From the NCBI GenBank assembly GCA_025667525.1, contig JANFOE010000193.1, positions 1,674,001 to 1,738,000 on the forward strand: a stretch of 64,000 nt of DNA, given 5' to 3'. Positions 58,825-64,000 of the stretch are shown piece by piece. Under the pieces are notes generated by a model that did not search any database, was not told the DNA's origin, and worked only from the letters and a program-made list of their open reading frames with translations. This stretch comes from Glebionis coronaria. Its lineage: Eukaryota; Streptophyta; Magnoliopsida; Asterales; Asteraceae. How positions within the stretch are numbered: position 1 is the first letter of the stretch; every line of letters begins with the position of its first letter. The position numbers and the translations under genes are program-made.

Positions 58825-59542
58825 GAAGAATGGGAGGTGAGCAAAGAAGATTATTTTTGGGTGTTTTGTGAATTTTCAATTTTTTTGTGTTTTTGATTGT
58901 ATTTAATTTTTTTGGATTTTGGTGTATCTTCGTAGACAACAATCTACAAAATCTCTCCTCAAATCAAACTCTTGATTAAAGAAGCCTCAAAGGAATGAAA
59001 ACGATCACGTGGAGTGAACGGCTTCGAATGACTTTAGAACTTTGGTGAAAACCAAATTGTTCAAGAGGGTTTAATCACAAAGAAACCAAGCAAATATATT
59101 ATACGTAATAATACTTTGGACGGCAAAACCATCGATTAGCCTTCAATTTCAAAATACTCACAAGCAAGCGGTGAAACGAGGCGGCGAGAATCACTTAAGA
59201 GCCTTTTTCCTTAGGGTTTATTTTATAATACCCGCCTTATACCCACCTTATAGTTTGTATTTTTCAAAATCAAGCTTCACGAAAGTATTTATCTATTTTT
59301 GCCTTTTTCTTTTTGTTTGAGATTCGAATACAATAATTGAGTGATGAAATCCCAACTAAGGTTGTGTTTTCACACTTTTGGAGATATTGTTTATTTGTTT
59401 TGATACTTAATACAATATAGTAATAATATTTTTACAAGAAAAAACAAGAAAACCGATAATACGTATTAGTAGAGTTCTACTAATACAAATACTATTTATG
59501 GTTAATATTAAAAACAACAATACAAATTAATCACGACACACC
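58825..59542 (-). other. ATH3 leader between PBS and gag
   Basis: About 720 bp, AT-rich, with no ORF. It is the expected untranslated leader and probably carries the packaging signal; I can identify no specific structure. Confidence 0.6.
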
Positions 59543-59560
59543 TCCCCGGCAGCGACGCCA
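59543..59560 (-). other. ATH3 primer-binding site (Asp-tRNA type)
   Basis: The reverse complement TGGCGTCGCTGCCGGGGA lies three bases from the 5' LTR. It is close to the TGGCGCCGTTGCCGGGGA-type PBS known from Athila elements. Confidence 0.85.
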
Positions 59561-59563
59561 AAA

Positions 59564-62500
59564 TGATTGTGGTAAAATACGACCTTTAGGAAAAGGAGCG
59601 TAAAAGCGGTAAGTATCGAGTGATGATTTAGGAAAATCAAGCACTAATGACCCTAGATGAAGTTCCAAGTTCGTTTCCCAAGGAGGTATATGTGTGTGAA
59701 AAACTTGTTAAATGTTTGTGATTTATGATTGGTTTAGAAGGGGATGAGAAAAGAAGATGACGAAGACGTGAAAATTACTACTAGAATGATAAAACGTAAA
59801 ACCGTAAAAACTACAAAAATAAATGTTAATTCTAAAAATTACCAAAAATTCACTAAAAATCAAAATAAATAAACTAAGAGTTTACCAATGATCAAAACTT
59901 TTTCAAAGCCTTTTAAATAATTAAATATCCAATTTTTAAATGCTAATTAAAGCCCTAAAAATCAAATAAATTATCAAAAAGCCCAAATAAAGATTTTTCA
60001 ATTGGTAAACCTCTAAAATGACCTAAAAAGATTAAAAACTATTTTTAGAAATTTTTAAACTAATAAAAACTATTTAAAATGATTTAAGAACTATTAAAAC
60101 TTAAAATAATTATAAAAATTAATCTAAAAGGGATAAAATTATTCTAAAAGTTGCTAAATTACTATTTTAATGTATTAAAGCTAAGAAAAATGTAAAAAGT
60201 TGGAAAATGTGAAATTTGAAAAATAATAATAAAATAATATTAAAATAATATTAAAAATTCAAAACTTATAAAAAATTCTAAAAACATGCAAACTAGTTTA
60301 TTTTAACCTAAATAATCAGGAAATCAAAGTGAAATGACCAGAATACCCCTATTGGGCCCTCAAATGGGCCAAAACCAACAACAGTCAACCTTAACGGGCT
60401 TTTGGGCCCAAAAAGTCAAACTTGGCCCAATTGACTTGGAAAAGCCCTATCTGACTTAAAATTTAATTCTAAGAACAAAACTTAAAGGCCCAAAAGCTGA
60501 ATATGAGCTTATCACAGCTTATTAAGCACACAGCTTATTCTTATTGGGCTTTTCAGCCCATTAAGCAATAAGCCAATGCCATAAGCTCTAATTTGACACA
60601 CAACCTTCTTTTGGGATGCTTATGAGATCTGTAAAAAGAAATTTTGAAAAAGCACACTCAATAAGCCAGAAATAAGCAAAGTATTATTTCACTAAAAGAC
60701 AAAATAGTCGTTTTTGAGAAATAAGGCACCTCATGACTTGATTCAACTTGCAAAAGATCAAAAATGGACACAATAAGCCAAATCGATCAACAAAACTCCA
60801 ATAAGCACAACCAATAAGCCAGAATAAGCACAAATGAACTTATGAAAAAGTCAATGAAGTTGGTTTTCTAGTCAAAACCCTAGAGTCAACCCACCAAATG
60901 CTCCAGTATGGACAAATGGGTCAAATAATGAGCACCTATTACAAAATTAAAGTTGTTGCTGGTTAAAATAAGCTATTATAGCTTATTGATAAGCTGAACC
61001 CAATTTTACACTAGCAGTGGTAACTAGCAGAGGAAAGGAGTTCCCACTGCTTTGACTATTTGACTGAGCTTTTTAGAGAGTTCTGGTTGGATTCAATTGG
61101 AAACAAAGGCACCCTTGTGATCAGTGAATCATAAGGAGTCAATAGCAACAAGAAAATCACAATTTGGTTCACACAATAAACCACAAATGATCAAACAGTC
61201 ACCAGATACCACACAGACATGGAAATAAGCAGTTATGCACTTAATAAGCAGATTTAGACTGAATAAGCCAACCAAACTTAACAGGATGCATACACAAGCT
61301 ATATAAACTCTGAATAAGCACAAAGCAACTTAAATCAAACACTGAATCAAAGTAAATAACAAGATCAAAGCACAAAAAGTTTCTGATGAACAATGAACAA
61401 TATGCAGACAAGTTTTGCTGATCTATTTGACACTAGATCCAATTTCAAGCAGTCAAATCTCTTTCCCTGGTGTGATTAACTAAGGTTTAGCACTTGTTAG
61501 CCCTAGCCTAAGCTTAGATCTAGGTGTCCTCAAAATCCTAGCCAATTTTACCAAGTATTCAAGATTTTATACCCTATTTTATGAATCTATGTGTTTCAAA
61601 CCTTCAAACCTGCAAACATATGAACAATAACACCCAAATAACATATACCAACACTTGCTAACACAATACCACAACTTAACAAGCCACAATCCCAACTTAT
61701 GCAGTAGACCCAAACACCCTTTAAAAACTTGTTTTCACAATTTTTCAAAGGCTCATGCAGATTTTACCCACAAATCAGTCTAACAACACTTCATAAACAT
61801 CAAACCAAGCCAGATTAACAATATTCAACCACAATCACAGATTCAAGAACAAATCCACAAAAATCATAAATAATCAGAAACTTAAAAAAGAAATGAAAAG
61901 GGAAGAAGATGCAAACATCCAAGACCTACATCCAGGCCTTGGATTGTTTGAGCTGAGGTACTAGCAGAACAAGTACCAGCTTCCAAGCTGCTAAGAAGAA
62001 CAAACCACAAAGTGAGATCAAACAATACCAAACTTTCTAATTTTTGATGCACAAGCTTTATCACTTAAAACCTTGCCTCAAAAACCTTCAAACATGAATA
62101 TGGAACTCAGAATCAGGCTATTCTAACACCAACTTTTAACAAAATATAAAAGAGATTTTTCAAAATTCAGAAAATCAAATTTTATTAATTAAAAAGGAAT
62201 TACAAAGATTTAATAGCCTAAAACTGGAACAAAGGGACTCTCACATGTTGAGGTCTCCTTTTATAGGCAAATGCCTGGCTAAACACTATTCACAAACCCT
62301 AGCAACTGAAATTCCTATTCTATCCTTGCAGAACCTTCTAGGTGTGTTGCCAGCTATTTTGGGAGAATCATGGACGTTTGTTGAGTGCTTTGTGACCAAG
62401 TAATGATTTACAGCCCTTGATTTTGCCAAGTCATGATCAAATGCCAGGTGTCGTATTGTGAGTGGGGATGGGGGTATCATTCTGGTAGTGGGATTTGAGG

Positions 62501-63298
62501 TTTAAGGTGTGTGATGTGATTGAGGTGATGTCAATCACACGTGGGTATAACCAATTTTGATTTCCCCTTTGTTTTCCTCTTTTTTAAACCTGGGTAAAAG
62601 TTGTTCTTGGCTGGTAAAAATCCAACAGTAATTGTTTCCCGCATGTTTAGGAATTCAAACTTTGGGATTGGCAGTTTTGGTCCTTGTGTTTTGGGGAAAG
62701 TGGTAAAACAAGTATATTTTGCAAATAAAACGTATTCCCTTTGTTTTCATCTTTCACAACTTGGCAGTTTTGGCATAAACTTTTGGAAAAAGGTTTACAA
62801 GGGTTGTTTTTGCCATTTTGAGATATTTCAAGGGCTGATCTTGGACAATCTTGATCTTCAAAGGTCTTCAATGTAACTTTGACTCATGAGGGACCATTGT
62901 TGGCAATTTGAATTTGTTGAGGGACTAATCTTTCCATTTCTTCAAAGTTGAAGGACCATTTGTGTAATTTTGACAAACTTAAGGGACCAAACATGTAATT
63001 ATCAATATACAAGGGTTTTAAGTGTCATTTCTTCATTCATTGAGGATCAAACTTGCACATCTTTAAGTATTCAAGGATAAATATTGAATATTCCATGAAT
63101 TAGAGCCCGGTTCTTTGTACGACTTCGTTTCTCGTGTCCGTTTTTCCTTGTATCTTGTGATCTTTTGTCTTTTTCACGATATCCATACCTAAAATACACA
63201 AGTAAACAAACACAAGCATATATATGGTATATTATGACATTTTATGCATTAAAAGCCCGAAAATAACGATGAGATCATGTATAAATGCCATCTCATCA
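59564..63298 (-). repeat. ATH3 5' LTR (3735 bp)
   Basis: Near-identical to 47284-51019, with TATA-like CTATAAAAGG on the minus strand at 62258-62267. No gene within; short antisense ORFs simply mirror those of the other LTR. Confidence 0.94.
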
Positions 63299-63303
63299 GT
63301 GGG
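63299..63303 (+). repeat. ATH3 target-site duplication, right (GTGGG)
   Basis: Four of five bases match the left copy. GGGTTAAGCCC across this site matches GYP-B near 42040, so GTGGG is probably the original target. Confidence 0.7.
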
Positions 63304-64000
63304 TTAAGCCCATGAGTAAGTCCAGTAGTGTTTAGCCAAACTAGTTGGGCTAATGGTCCAATAAGGTTACTTTGGCCCGTTAAGGTCCATAAGTTATAAA
63401 GCTCGGTTTTATCGATTTTTACTTGTCAAATGTACTTACATACCAGTATATGAGTTATAAAAATGTTACATTAGACGGGTCCGACCGTCTGTGTTTTATT
63501 TGGCGAAAACGTTAATCTTTCGATTTTAGCCGAAAAGACGTTAAGCTTACATATATAGTTTTATAACCTTAGAAAACATTTGACTCTTTGTACTTTTATA
63601 AAATGCCAAGTTTTATTTATCATATTATATAACTCATTTTATATTACTTATTATTAGTTAGTGGGTTTTATGTATTTATTTTATAATAATATTACTTGAG
63701 TGCTCATTTTATATTATATACTTTTATTTACAAATCTGATTATCAAAGTCACTTCCACCATTTTTGCCATATCTTGAGTTCTACAAGGAGATATAAGCTC
63801 AAATTTGGGCATCACAAACTACATGATATGTGCTATAAATAACTCTGTTATAGCAACTGCTCAATCATCCTCTAAGTATCTCTAATAATTCGTCCAAAAC
63901 AGACTATACATATTTGTACCTCAATAGTATTTTGATCATATCTTGCTCATTTAATGATTCCATTGAGTGGCCAACTCATCACATATGTAAAAATCATATA
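63304..64000 (-). mobile_element. GYP-C LTR, continuation to the window edge
   Basis: Resumes the LTR split at 47283. It aligns with GYP-B 42040-42735 (GGGTTAAGCCCA, then ATTAGACGGGTCC, then CCATATCTTGAGTTCTA). It runs off the window about two thirds of the way through the LTR. No gene. Confidence 0.85.

Larger units (their letters stand above)
47284..63298 (-). mobile_element. ATH3: complete Athila-type Ty3/gypsy element with 3.7-kb LTRs
   Basis: A 16.0-kb minus-strand element. It has LTRs of 3736 and 3735 bp, an Asp-tRNA-type PBS, gag, protease, RT, RNase H, integrase, a 2.2-kb post-pol region and a PPT. Proteins are close to those of ATH1, but the LTR sequence and length are entirely different. 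The LTR pair differs at scattered sites, by eye about 2%. Every gene carries stops or shifts. Confidence 0.94.

Overview
This window looks like heterochromatic, repeat-filled nuclear DNA of a flowering plant. I find no host gene, rRNA or tRNA gene, CRISPR array or bacterial feature. Almost every base can be assigned to one of seven LTR retrotransposons stacked inside one another. The Copia gag/pol and its extra third ORF resemble, from memory, elements abundant in the daisy family (Tanacetum, Artemisia and relatives), so an Asteraceae source is my best guess. That is an inference, not a search result.

Nesting, oldest to youngest on the main branch. (1) GYP-C is an old minus-strand Ty3/gypsy LTR fragment with its PBS (45772-47283, resuming at 63304 and leaving the window at 64000). 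(2) ATH2 is an Athila-type element lying next to the GYP-C PBS; only its post-pol DNA and 3' LTR are visible (30488-31513 and 44032-45771). (3) ATH1 is a plus-strand Athila element whose pol and 3' LTR fill 1-5177 and 29542-30487; its 5' end is outside the window. (4) COP1 is a Copia (Sirevirus-like) element inserted in the ATH1 3' LTR (5178-29536, TSD TTCAT). (5) GYP-A is a gypsy element with 3.46-kb LTRs inserted in the COP1 gag gene (7953-20369, TSD CTTCT). Two side branches exist. GYP-B, a minus-strand sister of GYP-A, sits in ATH2 (31514-44031, TSD GATTA). ATH3, a minus-strand Athila element with 3.7-kb LTRs, sits in the GYP-C LTR (47284-63298).

Coding content. ATH1 has the end of pol (RT, RNase H, integrase). 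ATH3 has gag, protease, RT, RNase H and integrase. COP1 has gag with two zinc knuckles, protease, integrase, RT, RNase H and a third ORF. All are broken by a few stops or frameshifts. GYP-A and GYP-B carry only fossil pol, yet each has nearly identical LTRs.

Most unusual signals. (a) A 21-bp unit with core RRCGYTGACARG forms small arrays in the COP1 LTRs, gag, pol, ORF3 and untranslated spacer, always in the same codon phase where coding. (b) GYP-A and GYP-B share the same inactivating pol lesions although each inserted recently, implying mobilisation by another element's proteins. (c) Athila elements with closely related interiors carry unrelated LTRs, and their internal G-boxes match each element's own polypurine tract.
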